The notes beneath the pieces were generated by a model. It saw nothing but the letters and a program-made list of their open reading frames with translations, did no database searches and was not told where the DNA came from. 64,000 nt of DNA from Paenarthrobacter aurescens (lineage in GTDB: Bacteria > Actinomycetota > Actinomycetes > Actinomycetales > Micrococcaceae). This document shows positions 1 through 8,836 of the stretch, in pieces. Position 1 is the stretch's first letter. Each line of letters opens with the position of its first letter. The stretch lies in contig NZ_CP157456.1 of the NCBI RefSeq assembly GCF_041549525.1, positions 2,604,001 through 2,668,000 of the forward strand, read 5' to 3'. Made by a program: the position numbers and the translations under genes.

Positions 1-719
1 AACTGTGTAGTGCCCAGGAGGGCCAGATCAAGCAGGGCATTGAGTTCGTCGCGATCAAACGGGGCACCTTCAGCTGTTCCCTGTACCTCGACGAACTTGC
101 CCGAACCGGTGACCACCACGTTCATGTCCGTCTCCGCACGAACGTCTTCCACATACGGCAGGTCCAGCATGGGTACGCCATCGATGATGCCAACGGAGAC
201 CGCTGCGATGGTGTCCACCAAAGGCTCTGCGTTGCGGGCAATGAGCTTGTTCTCACGGGCAAAGCGGATCGCTTCGGCAAGCGCCACGTAGGCGCCGGTG
301 ATCGCAGCGGTGCGGGTGCCGCCGTCGGCCTGCAGGACATCGCAGTCCAGAACGATGGTGTTTTCGCCCAACGCCTTGGTGTCAATGATGGAACGCAGCG
401 AGCGGCCAATGAGGCGCGAGATCTCGTGGGTACGGCCACCGATCTTGCCCTTGACGGACTCACGGTCCGAGCGGGTGTTGGTGGCGCGCGGAAGCATGGC
501 GTACTCGGCCGTGACCCAACCCCGGCCCTCGCCCTTTAGCCAGCGGGGCACGCCCTCGGTCAATGAAGCCGTGCACAGAACCCGGGTGTTGCCGAACTCG
601 ATCAGCGCCGAGCCTTCGGCCTGCTTGGACCAGCCGCGGGTGATGCTGATGGGGCGCAGTTGGTCCGGGGTCCGGCCGTCGGCGCGGATAACGGGTGTGG
701 CTGTAGCTTCAGAAGTCAT
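1..719 (-). CDS. rph: Ribonuclease PH (3' end cut by window edge)
   Basis: RNase PH removes nucleotides from tRNA 3' ends by phosphorolysis. The visible 239 codons cover nearly the whole family length (about 240-260 residues). The protein opens with an [12 protein letters not shown] stretch and carries the [15 protein letters not shown] segment and the [14 protein letters not shown] phosphate-site region typical of the family. Only the C-terminal tail is missing past base 1. The ATG at 717-719 is preceded by a TAAGCT -10-like hexamer six bases upstream, so it is probably leaderless. It lies downstream of murI and the MBL gene, the same order as murI-Rv1339-rphA in mycobacteria. Identification is secure. 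Confidence 0.95.
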   Translation of the reverse strand, partial: MTSEATATPVIRADGRTPDQLRPISITRGWSKQAEGSALIEFGNTRVLCTASLTEGVPRWLKGEGRGWVTAEYAMLPRATNTRSDRESVKGKIGGRTHEISRLIGRSLRSIIDTKALGENTIVLDCDVLQADGGTRTAAITGAYVALAEAIRFARENKLIARNAEPLVDTIAAVSVGIIDGVPMLDLPYVEDVRAETDMNVVVTGSGKFVEVQGTAEGAPFDRDELNALLDLALLGTTQ

Positions 720-725
720 GGTTCC

Positions 726-731
726 AGCTTA
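726..731 (-). promoter_or_regulatory. Leaderless -10 element for rph
   Basis: TAAGCT on the minus strand ends six bases before the rph ATG. This spacing would put the transcription start on the start codon. No clear Shine-Dalgarno lies in between. Confidence 0.45.
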
Positions 732-783
732 GCCAAGCCTGCGGCACCACTCCGACGCCACGTGCCCCAAGACGCCCGTAAGC

Positions 784-1581
784 CTAGATCGTGTAGTGGA
801 CTCCGGCGACAGCAACGGCTACGTCACCGGTGAAGACCGGCTTGGCCTCGGACAACACTTTGGTCTGCGAGGTCCATACAGGGATATGTGTCAGGAGGAG
901 CCGCTTGGCGCCGGCATTCATGGCAGCCTCCCCAGCGCGCTTACCGGTGAGATGCACGTCCTTGATGCCATCATCCCGGCCTTCTTCAAATGCCGCCTCG
1001 CACAGGAACAAGTCCGAGCCCCTCGCGGCATCTTCGAGTCCCTGACAGGAATCGGTATCCCCCGAATAGGTGAGGATTTTGGTAACGGGAACGCCGTCCT
1101 TACCGGGTTCCGTGGCGGTGACACGCAGGGCATAGGCCTCTTCGACGGGGTGATTGACGGCGAACGGGGTCACCGTGAAGGGGCCCACAGCCACCGGCTT
1201 GAGCTCGGTCCAGTTGGTGAAGTCGAATTCCTCGTGCATACCGGGATCCAGATCCAGCCCATAGGCTGTGGCCATCCTGTCCGCTGTAGCCGCGGGACCC
1301 CAAACCGGCAGGCGGTCCCTGCCCCATCCACCCGGCTTCCACCGCACCGCGACGTGCAGGCCGCAAAGGTCCATGCAGTGATCCGGGTGCAGGTGGGTGA
1401 GGAAAATGGCGTCGATGTCTTCCAGGTCCGTATACCGCTGGATGGCACCCAAGGCTCCGCTGCCCAGGTCCATGACGATTTTCCACTCCCGCTCACCGTC
1501 GTGCGCTGTCACCAGATAGCACGAGGCCGGCGAACCGGGGCCGGGAAAGGAGCCTGTGCAGCCCACGATGGTCAGCTTCAC
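784..1581 (-). CDS. MBL-fold phosphodiesterase, Rv1339-like
   Basis: A 265-residue metallo-beta-lactamase-fold hydrolase of the RNase Z-like class. The metal-binding motif THLHPDH (H63, H65, D67, H68) is intact, followed by an NHPVEE segment, SGDTDSC and a late THIPVW histidine. It starts with GTG and overlaps the murI stop by four bases, so the two are translationally coupled. Its position between murI and rph matches Mycobacterium tuberculosis Rv1339, which has been reported to act as an atypical class II cyclic-AMP phosphodiesterase. The fold is clear; the cyclic-nucleotide substrate is inferred from synteny and general similarity. A tRNA or other RNA substrate cannot be excluded. Confidence 0.85.
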   Translation of the reverse strand: MKLTIVGCTGSFPGPGSPASCYLVTAHDGEREWKIVMDLGSGALGAIQRYTDLEDIDAIFLTHLHPDHCMDLCGLHVAVRWKPGGWGRDRLPVWGPAATADRMATAYGLDLDPGMHEEFDFTNWTELKPVAVGPFTVTPFAVNHPVEEAYALRVTATEPGKDGVPVTKILTYSGDTDSCQGLEDAARGSDLFLCEAAFEEGRDDGIKDVHLTGKRAGEAAMNAGAKRLLLTHIPVWTSQTKVLSEAKPVFTGDVAVAVAGVHYTI

Positions 1582-2597
1582 AGATCACGTCCCATGGTTG
1601 TGCCGCTGAGGGTGTCGGGCTGGACAAAATACGAGCGGCGGGACAGTCCGGCTCCTGAACGTGCCGCTTCGAGCATCTCGGGAGTAATACGGGCCAAGCT
1701 GCCTGTGGGGTACTGGGCAGCGACGTGGTCCACATGCTTCACGGAAAGGACTTCCGGCCCCAGGAAGCGGCGGGCCAGGGTCTCAAACTGCGTGGCATCG
1801 CCGGTAGCTATGAACTCGTGGCTTGGTGCCCGGGCTTCCGTTCGCTGGATGCCATGGTTGGCCAAAGCGCGGTAAACATCCTTGGCGGTTTCTTCAGCAC
1901 TGGAAACCAGCGTGACATCCTCGCCCATAACGAACGAGATGACACCGGTCAGCAGCGGATAGTGGGTGCAGCCCAGCACGACGGTGTCCACTCCGGCCAC
2001 CTTGAGGGGCTCCAGGTACTCATTGGCGGCAGCCAGGAGATCGGGGCCTGTGGTGATTCCGGCTTCGACAAATTCCACGAACGCCGGGCAGGCCACAGAG
2101 GTTATGGAAAGGTCCGGGGCGGCAGCGAACGTGTCCTCATAGGCCCTGGAACCCACCGTGGCCGACGTTCCGATCACGCCGATCCTGCCCGAACGGGTAG
2201 CTGAGACTGCGCGCCGCACCGCTGGCTGGATGACTTCGATCACCGGGATGCCATACCGGGCAGTGTAGCGTTCCCGGGCATCGCGGAGCACCGCAGCAGA
2301 GGCTGAATTGCACGCAATGGTCAGCAGCTTCACCCCTGAATCCACCAGTTCATCCATGACGCCCAGGGCATTGGCACGAACCTCGGCAATGGGCAACGGC
2401 CCATACGGACCATGTGCGGTATCGCCGACGTAGAGGATTGACTCATTGGGGAGCTGATCGATGATGGACCGCGCCACCGTCAGCCCACCAACGCCTGAAT
2501 CAAAAATGCCGATTGGACGTGTCCCTATGAGTTCCCCCGTGCCGATGGGGGCGTCACTGCCCAACGAGCCAAGTGGCGAACCCGAATCTGTTGTCAT
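1578..2597 (-). CDS. murI: Glutamate racemase
   Basis: Interconverts L- and D-glutamate for peptidoglycan synthesis in the cytoplasm. With the start at 2597 it is 339 residues, longer than the usual 260-290, with extra residues at both ends. Family landmarks are [11 protein letters not shown] (D33, S34), the first catalytic cysteine in ACNSAS (C96) and the second in GCTHYP (C210). An upstream in-frame start at 2708 would add a poorly conserved extension; the ATG at 2597 is preferred but not proven. It is followed with a 4-base overlap by the MBL gene. Confidence 0.93.
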   Translation of the reverse strand: MTTDSGSPLGSLGSDAPIGTGELIGTRPIGIFDSGVGGLTVARSIIDQLPNESILYVGDTAHGPYGPLPIAEVRANALGVMDELVDSGVKLLTIACNSASAAVLRDARERYTARYGIPVIEVIQPAVRRAVSATRSGRIGVIGTSATVGSRAYEDTFAAAPDLSITSVACPAFVEFVEAGITTGPDLLAAANEYLEPLKVAGVDTVVLGCTHYPLLTGVISFVMGEDVTLVSSAEETAKDVYRALANHGIQRTEARAPSHEFIATGDATQFETLARRFLGPEVLSVKHVDHVAAQYPTGSLARITPEMLEAARSGAGLSRRSYFVQPDTLSGTTMGRDL

Positions 2598-2721
2598 AAT
2601 TATTCGAGAATAAGGCTTCCCGCGGTGTGCGGCCATTAACTGTGCTCTCCGCCTCGTGTCTGATGTGTCACAAGACATCCGGATCTGCGTTGAGGGCAGG
2701 AGCGGCAACCCGCCACCAGGA

Positions 2722-3300
2722 TCAGGATTTTGCCTGCCTTGCGGCCATCATCGCCTGCACCAAAGACTCCTGAAGCCAGGTGGTGAAGTTATAGACGAGG
2801 GCAAGGTAGCTCTCCACGTCTTCGGCCTGGCTCCAATCCTGCATGCTGTGGATGTGCTCGGCATCGGCTTCATCGCGGATATCCAGGCGCTCGGCCAACA
2901 CCAGCCGGACATCGTTCAAGGCCATCGACCACCGCGTGGCATCCTCGGGAGTCAGAACGAGCTCGTTCTTATCCAAGCCCAAAGCGGCCGCACGCAAGGC
3001 GCCGATTTTGTTCTCCCGGACAGAGCGTTCGGTGAGCTGGCGGAACTCCAGCGAGCCGCCGTCGTCGTCCTTCATGACGTTAGGCAACAGCCGCAACAAG
3101 GCGCGGTCACTTGGCTGCTTGACGTCCATATCCAGGCCGATCAGCGCGGCAAGAGGGTCTTCGTTCTCCCGGGCGTCAGAATCCAGCATGGAGATGACAT
3201 CGTCCAATAATCCGCGCAGGAGGTCGCGCTCGGCGGGCTCCAGGTAACCGCTGATGCCCTTGAGGCCGTACTTGAATGCCTTAGCCACGCTGGCGGCCAC
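2722..3300 (-). CDS. DUF2017 family protein
   Basis: About 192 residues, matching the actinobacterial DUF2017 family, which is habitually encoded next to clpS (as with Rv1331/Rv1332). The protein is acidic and mostly helical, with segments such as [12 protein letters not shown] and [11 protein letters not shown], and no catalytic motif I recognise. The GTG at 3300 lies inside the end of clpS (20-base overlap), suggesting coupled translation; a second GTG at 3288 is equally possible. The longer reading upstream would overlap clpS by over 80 bases and looks out of register. Function is unknown; a link to ClpS/ClpCP proteolysis is only suggested by context. Confidence 0.8.
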   Translation of the reverse strand: MAASVAKAFKYGLKGISGYLEPAERDLLRGLLDDVISMLDSDARENEDPLAALIGLDMDVKQPSDRALLRLLPNVMKDDDGGSLEFRQLTERSVRENKIGALRAAALGLDKNELVLTPEDATRWSMALNDVRLVLAERLDIRDEADAEHIHSMQDWSQAEDVESYLALVYNFTTWLQESLVQAMMAARQAKS

Positions 3301-3643
3301 CCTTTCCCGGTGTTTCGTTGCCGCTGGCGGCCTTCTCAACAGTGGCCCACAGGCCAAATCCATGCATGGCTACGGCATGCTGCTCCACCTGTTCCTTGCT
3401 GCCGTGGGCAACAATGGACCGGCCCTTCTTATGGACCTCCATCATGAGCTTGTGGGCCTTGGACTCCGAGTAGCCAAAGTAACTCTGGAACACATAGCTC
3501 ACGTAGCTCATCAGATTCACGGGATCATTCCAGATCACAAGGTTCCACGGGATATCAGGGGCTGTCAGGACATCAGTGGCGGACCGCTCTTCAGCTTTGG
3601 TCCGTTCATCGATGTCCGTGCCATACGCAACGCTAGGGCTCAT
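3281..3643 (-). CDS. clpS: ATP-dependent Clp protease adaptor ClpS
   Basis: Adaptor that hands N-degron substrates to the Clp unfoldase. The 120-residue protein has the ClpS core: PWNLVIWNDPVNLMSYV (N-end pocket), YVFQSYFGYSESKAHKLMMEVHKKGRS and the AVAMHGFGLWATVE end. The C-terminal tail [13 protein letters not shown] is extra. The start at 3643 has a TAGAAT hexamer six bases upstream and no Shine-Dalgarno. It is divergent from pncB, with the two -10 elements only 13 bases apart, and overlaps the DUF2017 gene. Confidence 0.95.
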   Translation of the reverse strand: MSPSVAYGTDIDERTKAEERSATDVLTAPDIPWNLVIWNDPVNLMSYVSYVFQSYFGYSESKAHKLMMEVHKKGRSIVAHGSKEQVEQHAVAMHGFGLWATVEKAASGNETPGKGGRQRG

Positions 3644-3649
3644 CTGTCC

Positions 3650-3655
3650 ATTCTA
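3650..3655 (-). promoter_or_regulatory. Leaderless -10 element for clpS
   Basis: TAGAAT on the minus strand lies exactly six bases before the clpS ATG. It faces the pncB element at 3669-3674. Confidence 0.6.
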
Positions 3656-3668
3656 TGGCGGCTCGCAC

Positions 3669-3674
3669 TAGAGT
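3669..3674 (+). promoter_or_regulatory. Leaderless -10 element for pncB
   Basis: TAGAGT on the plus strand lies six bases before the pncB GTG at 3681, with no ribosome-binding site between. This decides the GTG start. Confidence 0.55.
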
Positions 3675-3680
3675 GAATTC

Positions 3681-5009
3681 GTGAGTAGAGCCTCGTCGTG
3701 GGACCACCCCGCAACTTCCTTGTACACAGACCACTACGAACTGACCATGCTTCAGGCCGCCTTGCACTCGGGCGCCGCGCACCGGCGCTCGGTGTTCGAA
3801 GCATTCGCCCGGCGCTTGCCGGACGGCCGCCGCTATGGCGTGGTAGGCGGCACGGGACGCCTGTTGGAGGGCATAGCCGATTTCCGCTTCGGCGAGGACG
3901 AGCTTGCCTTCCTTGAGCAAAACAAGGTGGTCAACCAGGAAACCCTGGACTATCTGGCCGACTACAAATTCAGCGGCGACATCTGGGGTTACGCCGAAGG
4001 CGACGCCTACTTCCCCAACTCCCCCATCCTCATTGTCGAATCAACGTTCGCCGAAGCTTGCATCCTGGAAACCTTCGTCCTCTCGGTCCTGAATCACGAC
4101 AGCGCCATAGCTTCGGCTGCTTCCCGGATGACCTCGGCGGCCGGATCGCGTCCCTGCATAGAGATGGGCTCCCGGCGCACCCAGGAGGAATCCGCGACGG
4201 CGGCAGCCCGCGCCGCTGTGATTGCCGGCTTCGCCAGCACCTCCAATCTGGAAGCCGGCCGCCGCTACGGAATCAAAACAGTGGGCACAGCCGCACACTC
4301 ATTCACGCTGCTTCACGACACCGAGCGGGAAGCCTTCGAAGCACAGATTGCGGCCTTCGGACCGGGCACCTCACTCCTGGTGGACACTTACGACGTCGAA
4401 ACCGCGGTGCGTACCGCCGTCGAGCTGGCCGGGGACAAGCTGGGAGCTGTCAGGCTGGACTCCGGGGACCTCATTGCCCAGGCGCAGTGGGTCCGCCAGA
4501 TGCTCGATGACCTCGGCAACGTCAACACCCGCATCGTGGTTACCTCGGACCTGGACGAATTCGCCATCGCGGCCCTGCAGTCAGCTCCCGTGGACTCCTA
4601 CGGCGTTGGCACCTCGCTGGTCACCGGATCCGGCGCCCCGACGGCCAGCATGGTCTACAAGCTGGTCAGCCGCACCAACGATTCCGGAGAATTCATTTCG
4701 GTGGCCAAAGCGGCCAAGAACAAAGCAAGCGTCGGCGGACGCAAATACGCCCTGCGTAAACTCAATGAGCGCGGCCGGGCCACCCAGGAAGTCGTAGGGA
4801 TCGGCCACCGCCCCGAAGATGACGGCAACGACCGCGAGCTGCTTCATCAATTCGTCAAAAACGGCGAGGTACTGCCCGGCTGGACCGGACCCGAAGGTGT
4901 CATCCGCGCCCGTGAACGGCACGCAGCCACCATGGCTGAGCTGCCCGCCGTCGTGAACCGCCTCCAGCGGGGCGAGGCCGCCATCCCCACTGTCTACGAG
5001 GAGAACTGA
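3681..5009 (+). CDS. pncB: Nicotinate phosphoribosyltransferase
   Basis: Converts nicotinate plus PRPP to nicotinate mononucleotide in the Preiss-Handler NAD salvage route. The 442-residue protein shows the family N-terminus LYTDHYELTML, the LDSGD phosphoribosyl-site segment and a GTAAHSF stretch containing the histidine phosphorylated in this family. The GTG start is supported by a TAGAGT element six bases upstream. The stop overlaps the pncA ATG by one base, so the two salvage enzymes form an operon. Adjacency to clpS mirrors pncB1-Rv1331 of mycobacteria. Confidence 0.95.
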   Translation: MSRASSWDHPATSLYTDHYELTMLQAALHSGAAHRRSVFEAFARRLPDGRRYGVVGGTGRLLEGIADFRFGEDELAFLEQNKVVNQETLDYLADYKFSGDIWGYAEGDAYFPNSPILIVESTFAEACILETFVLSVLNHDSAIASAASRMTSAAGSRPCIEMGSRRTQEESATAAARAAVIAGFASTSNLEAGRRYGIKTVGTAAHSFTLLHDTEREAFEAQIAAFGPGTSLLVDTYDVETAVRTAVELAGDKLGAVRLDSGDLIAQAQWVRQMLDDLGNVNTRIVVTSDLDEFAIAALQSAPVDSYGVGTSLVTGSGAPTASMVYKLVSRTNDSGEFISVAKAAKNKASVGGRKYALRKLNERGRATQEVVGIGHRPEDDGNDRELLHQFVKNGEVLPGWTGPEGVIRARERHAATMAELPAVVNRLQRGEAAIPTVYEEN

Positions 5010-5635
5010 TGTCCAGGGCCCTGATCATCGTCGATGTCCAAAATGACTTTTGCGAAGGCGGAACGCTCGCTGTAAGAGGCGGAGCCGCCGTGGCAAGTGC
5101 CATCACCGAGTATGTGGATGCCAACCAGCAACACTTCGATCACATAGTGGCCACCCAGGATTGGCACATCGAACCAGGCGAGCACTTCTCGGATAACCCG
5201 GACATGGTGGATTCCTGGCCACCGCACTGCAGGGCAAGAAGCAAAGGAGCCGAACTCCACGAGGACCTGGACCCCGAATACATCCACGCTTACTTCCGGA
5301 AAGGGCAGTACACCGCGGCCTACTCCGGCTTTGAGGGTGTTTTGGCTCCCGAAGACGACGTCCCCACCGGGGACCTCAAAGCCGGCACGGCTCCTGCCGA
5401 GGTCCTCGATGAAGACGCAATAGGGCTCGACGATTGGCTGCAAAGCCACGACGTCGAGGAAGTTGTAGTGGTTGGACTGGCAACGGACTACTGCGTCAAG
5501 GCCACTGCCCTGGACGCAGTCCAAGCCGGTTACAGCACCACTGTGATTGCCGAACTCACCGCCGGAATCGCCGAAGACCTCAGCGATACCTATGACGAGA
5601 TGGAAGCGGCCGGCGTCGAGGTTGAACGCGACTGA
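5009..5635 (+). CDS. pncA: Nicotinamidase
   Basis: Deamidates nicotinamide to nicotinate, feeding pncB immediately upstream. It is 208 residues of the isochorismatase-like fold. The triad is visible: Asp in IIVDVQNDF, Lys in YFRKGQY and the catalytic Cys in GLATDYCVKATA. Metal-site residues follow in the DWHIEPGEHF region. Stop and start overlap with pncB (TGATG). A strong hairpin follows the stop. By family knowledge the enzyme also activates pyrazinamide; nothing here suggests unusual specificity. Confidence 0.95.
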   Translation: MSRALIIVDVQNDFCEGGTLAVRGGAAVASAITEYVDANQQHFDHIVATQDWHIEPGEHFSDNPDMVDSWPPHCRARSKGAELHEDLDPEYIHAYFRKGQYTAAYSGFEGVLAPEDDVPTGDLKAGTAPAEVLDEDAIGLDDWLQSHDVEEVVVVGLATDYCVKATALDAVQAGYSTTVIAELTAGIAEDLSDTYDEMEAAGVEVERD

Positions 5636-5658
5636 GACCAAAGAGGCTGGAGACACCG

Positions 5659-5694
5659 CAAGGGCGCCGCAACCGCGGCGCCCTTGCGCTTTTC
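5659..5694. terminator. Bidirectional terminator pncA / helicase
   Basis: A perfect 12-bp stem (CAAGGGCGCCGC with its complement) closes a 4-base loop AACC, followed by CGCTTTTC. It sits between the convergent pncA and helicase genes and can serve both. Confidence 0.85.
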
Positions 5695-5712
5695 TGCTGA
5701 CTCTTGAACCAG

Positions 5713-7488
5713 CTACTTCCGGCCGATGAACCAGTCCTGCAGCTTGCGCAACCGGGCCTGCAACTGTTCCTCGTTCGCTTGGGCCACCGCAGGGCCGCCG
5801 CACACTTCACGCAGTTTGGTATGAACCACTCCGTGAGGGGTTCCGGTGCGGGCTGACCAGGCGGCCACGTTCTTTGCCAGTTCGTTGCGCAGGTCCATCA
5901 GCATGCGGTGGTCGGGAACCGCCGGAGATGCAGCAGCTGCCAGAGGCGACTGGCGTTTCTTCCGCGACTGCTGTTCGTGCTGGCGCTGACGCAACAGCGT
6001 ACCTACTTGTTCTGCGTCCAGAAGACCCGGAATTCCAAGGAAGTCCAGCTCTTCGTCGGAACCGATGTCTGCCCCGGTGCCGAACTCGCCGCCGTCGAAA
6101 AGCACGCGGTCAAAGGAGGCCTGGGAATCCAAGGCTTCGAACTTGCCCTTGGTGAGCTCGTCCGAGGCTTTGTCCTCACGGTTGGCCTCTGCCATGAGAT
6201 TCTCTTCAGGATTGAAGAGCCCGTCTTCATCCTTTTCCGGCCGGTCCAGGGCGTGGTCGCGCTCCGCTTCCATGGTGTTGGCGAGAATCATCAGCGGAGG
6301 TACTGATGGCAGGAACACCGACGCCGTCTCGCCCCTTTTGCGGGCACGCACGAAGCGGCCAACAGCCTGGGCGAAGAACAACGGCGTTGACGTCGAGGTT
6401 GCGTAGACACCCACAGACAGCCGTGGAACGTCCACGCCTTCGGACACCATGCGGACAGCTACCATCCAGCGCTGGTCCCCTGCGGAAAACTCCTCGATTT
6501 TGCTCGAAGCCTTGGAATCATCAGAAAGGATCACCGTGGGCGACTGGCCCGTAATCTTCTTCAGCTGACCGGCATAGGCACGCGCGTCATCATGATCGGT
6601 GGCAATGACCAGCCCGCCGGCATCCGGCACGGTCCGCCTGACCTCGCCCAGACGTTTGTCCGCAGCGGCAAGGACGGCAGGGATCCACTCTCCGGTCGGA
6701 TTCAAGGCCGTCCGCCACGCCTGTGAGGTGATGTCCTTGGTGACAGCGGCTTCGCCCAAGGACGCCGCCATCTCATCACCGGCACTGGTCCGCCAGCGCA
6801 TCTGGCCCGAGTAAGCCATGAACAACACGGGGCGCACCACATGGTCCCGCAATGCGTTGCCGTATCCGTAGGTGTAGTCCGCCTTGGAACGGCGGATGCC
6901 ATCGCGGTCCTCGGCGTACTCCACAAAGGGAATCGGCGAGGTGTCCGAACGGAACGGGGTACCGGTCAAGGACAGGCGCCGCGCGGCAGGGTCAAAGGCC
7001 TCACGGAGGCCGTCTCCCCAGGACAAAGCTTCGCCGCCGTGGTGGATCTCATCCAGGATCACCAATGTGCGGGCCGCTTCAGTCTTCGCCCGATGCAACA
7101 TGGGCTTGCTGGCAACCTGCGCATAGGTGACTGCAACGCCCACAAAACCGCGGCCATGTTGGCCATCAGAGTTCTTGAAGTTCGGATCAATGGCGATCCC
7201 CACCTTAGCCGCGGCGTCCGCCCACTGCCGTTTCAGGTGGTCGGTAGGGGCAACAATGGTGATCCTGTTGACCACTCCGCTGTCCAGCAAGGTGGTGGCA
7301 ATGCGCAGCGCGAACGTGGTCTTACCCGCGCCGGGCGTTGCCACCGCAAGGAAATCCTTGGGATTGCGTGTCATGTAGAGGTCAAGCGCCTCCTGCTGCC
7401 ATGCACGAAGCTTGGGCGCTGTGCCCCACGCGGCACGCTCCGGGTATGCCGGAGGCAGGGACGGCCCACCAAAAAGTGTTTCTGTCAT
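5713..7488 (-). CDS. DEAD/DEAH-box (SF2) helicase
   Basis: A 591-residue superfamily II ATP-dependent helicase. Motif I is ATPGAGKTTFA at about residue 50, motif II is DEIH in LVILDEIHHGG, motif III is LTGTPFRS and motif VI is QAVGRFVRARK. After the two RecA-like domains comes a C-terminal region of about 150 residues, rich in Lys/Glu/Gln, without a recognised domain. The layout resembles RadD-like helicases common in actinobacteria. It stands alone, converging on pncA. The nucleic-acid substrate cannot be told from sequence. Confidence 0.85.
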   Translation of the reverse strand: MTETLFGGPSLPPAYPERAAWGTAPKLRAWQQEALDLYMTRNPKDFLAVATPGAGKTTFALRIATTLLDSGVVNRITIVAPTDHLKRQWADAAAKVGIAIDPNFKNSDGQHGRGFVGVAVTYAQVASKPMLHRAKTEAARTLVILDEIHHGGEALSWGDGLREAFDPAARRLSLTGTPFRSDTSPIPFVEYAEDRDGIRRSKADYTYGYGNALRDHVVRPVLFMAYSGQMRWRTSAGDEMAASLGEAAVTKDITSQAWRTALNPTGEWIPAVLAAADKRLGEVRRTVPDAGGLVIATDHDDARAYAGQLKKITGQSPTVILSDDSKASSKIEEFSAGDQRWMVAVRMVSEGVDVPRLSVGVYATSTSTPLFFAQAVGRFVRARKRGETASVFLPSVPPLMILANTMEAERDHALDRPEKDEDGLFNPEENLMAEANREDKASDELTKGKFEALDSQASFDRVLFDGGEFGTGADIGSDEELDFLGIPGLLDAEQVGTLLRQRQHEQQSRKKRQSPLAAAASPAVPDHRMLMDLRNELAKNVAAWSARTGTPHGVVHTKLREVCGGPAVAQANEEQLQARLRKLQDWFIGRK

Positions 7489-7600
7489 GCTGACTCCCCC
7501 GGCCTGACGGCAGCGACGATCATCTCAAAAAGCCCGGGCACGCCAAAGGCAGCCGTGGGACGAAAATGGTCAGATGGGGCCGGTGTTCTCTTCCCACCCA

Positions 7601-7930
7601 CTACTTGGAGTTGCCCGGGCCGCCGTTGTTTCCACCGTCATTGCCGGGGCGGAGGCCTTCATAGATCTCCTTGCACTCCGGGCAGACCGGGAACTTCTTG
7701 GGATCGCGCCCCGGCGTCCAGACTTTGCCGCAGAGGGCAATGACGGGCTCGCCGGTCAGAGCCGACTCCATGATCTTTTCCTTGCGGACGTAGTGCGAAA
7801 ACCGCTCGCGGTCGCCGGGCTCCACTTCCTGGCGCGTTTCCTCGCGCTCAATGGTGGCAGTGGACGTTCCGGCTCCGGAAAGCTCTCGCATGGGGTCGTT
7901 TTCGAATGGATCCGGAGGAAGCGTAGTCAT
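7601..7930 (-). CDS. DUF3039 family protein
   Basis: 109 residues, matching the small actinobacterial DUF3039 family. The conserved core is GEPVIALCGKVWTPGRDPKKF followed by PVCPECKEIY, three cysteines in a zinc-ribbon-like arrangement, with a histidine upstream in FSHYVRKEK. The N-terminus is acidic and the C-terminal end is a glycine/asparagine-rich tail. The ATG at 7930 is preferred over an upstream start because it gives the usual N-terminus. It lies just upstream of the helicase on the same strand and directly downstream of nagB. Function unknown; metal binding is plausible. Confidence 0.8.
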   Translation of the reverse strand: MTTLPPDPFENDPMRELSGAGTSTATIEREETRQEVEPGDRERFSHYVRKEKIMESALTGEPVIALCGKVWTPGRDPKKFPVCPECKEIYEGLRPGNDGGNNGGPGNSK

Positions 7931-7947
7931 GCCAAACATCTTACCGT

Positions 7948-8730
7948 CTACAGCCCCTGCCACTCCGGCTTGTTGTCATAGGTGTGCCGATAATAATCGG
8001 CCAGTTTCAGCGAAGACGCAGCAGCCTCATCGACCAAAATCGTGGCGTGCGGGTGCATCTGAAGGATGGACGCGGCACAAATGGCAGCTACCGGCCCCTC
8101 CACAAAATCCCGAACGGCCTGAGCCTTCTGCGCACCTGTTGCGACCAACACCACATGCCGGGCGTCCATGATGGTCCCCAGCCCCTGCGTGACCACATGG
8201 TGGGGAACGTCGTCGATGCTGTCGAAGAACCTCGCGTTGTCCTTTCGCGTCTGCTCGATCAATGTTTTGATGCGCGTACGGGATGCCAGAGAAGACCCTG
8301 GTTCGTTAAAGCCAATGTGCCCGTCTGTCCCCACCCCGAGGATCTGGAGGTCCACTCCGCCCACAGCTTTGATGGCGTCCTCATAAGCCTGGCATGCGGC
8401 CTCCAGGTCCTCGGCTGCACCGTCGGGTCCATGGACGTTATCCGGCTTGATGTTCACCCGGTTGGTGAACTCGCGCCGGATCACCTCGCGGTAGGACTCG
8501 GGATGCCCTGCTTCGAGCCCCACGTATTCATCCAAGGCAAAACCGTGCGCCTGGCTGAAGTCCAATCCCCCGGCCTCGTAGCGGCTGGCCAGTTCGTCGT
8601 AAATAGGCAAGGGGGACGAGCCCGTTGCCAGGCCCAGCACCGCATTGGGCTTACGGCGAACCAACGATTCGATGGCGTCTGCTGCAAGAGCACCGATCTG
8701 CTTGGTGCCAGGGAGAATGACAACTTCCAT
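7948..8730 (-). CDS. nagB: Glucosamine-6-phosphate deaminase
   Basis: Converts glucosamine-6-phosphate to fructose-6-phosphate plus ammonia, the last step of amino-sugar catabolism; the preceding enzyme, nagA, is encoded separately at 18856-20106. The 260-residue protein has the family motifs LGLATGSSPLPIY (phosphate site), ALDEYVGL and GVGTDGHIGFNEPGSS. The ATG at 8730 is chosen because AAAGG lies 8 bases upstream; the GTG at 8736 would leave too short a spacing. Two direct repeats at 8747-8780 lie in its promoter region. Confidence 0.94.
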   Translation of the reverse strand: MEVVILPGTKQIGALAADAIESLVRRKPNAVLGLATGSSPLPIYDELASRYEAGGLDFSQAHGFALDEYVGLEAGHPESYREVIRREFTNRVNIKPDNVHGPDGAAEDLEAACQAYEDAIKAVGGVDLQILGVGTDGHIGFNEPGSSLASRTRIKTLIEQTRKDNARFFDSIDDVPHHVVTQGLGTIMDARHVVLVATGAQKAQAVRDFVEGPVAAICAASILQMHPHATILVDEAAASSLKLADYYRHTYDNKPEWQGL

Positions 8731-8746
8731 CGTCACGGCCTTTCTA

Positions 8747-8780
8747 GTTATGGGCGTCGAGTCCGGTTATGGGCTTCGAG
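8747..8780. repeat. Direct repeats upstream of nagB
   Basis: GTTATGGGCGTCGAG (8747-8761) and GTTATGGGCTTCGAG (8766-8780) differ at one base and are spaced 19 bp apart, about two helical turns. Their position 17-50 bp upstream of the nagB start suggests an operator or core-promoter duplication. They do not resemble the palindromic DasR site. Confidence 0.5.
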
Positions 8781-8836
8781 CTATCTGACAGAGAGGTTAT
8801 CCCATGTCCCACCTAGGAGACACGGTTGTTACGTCG

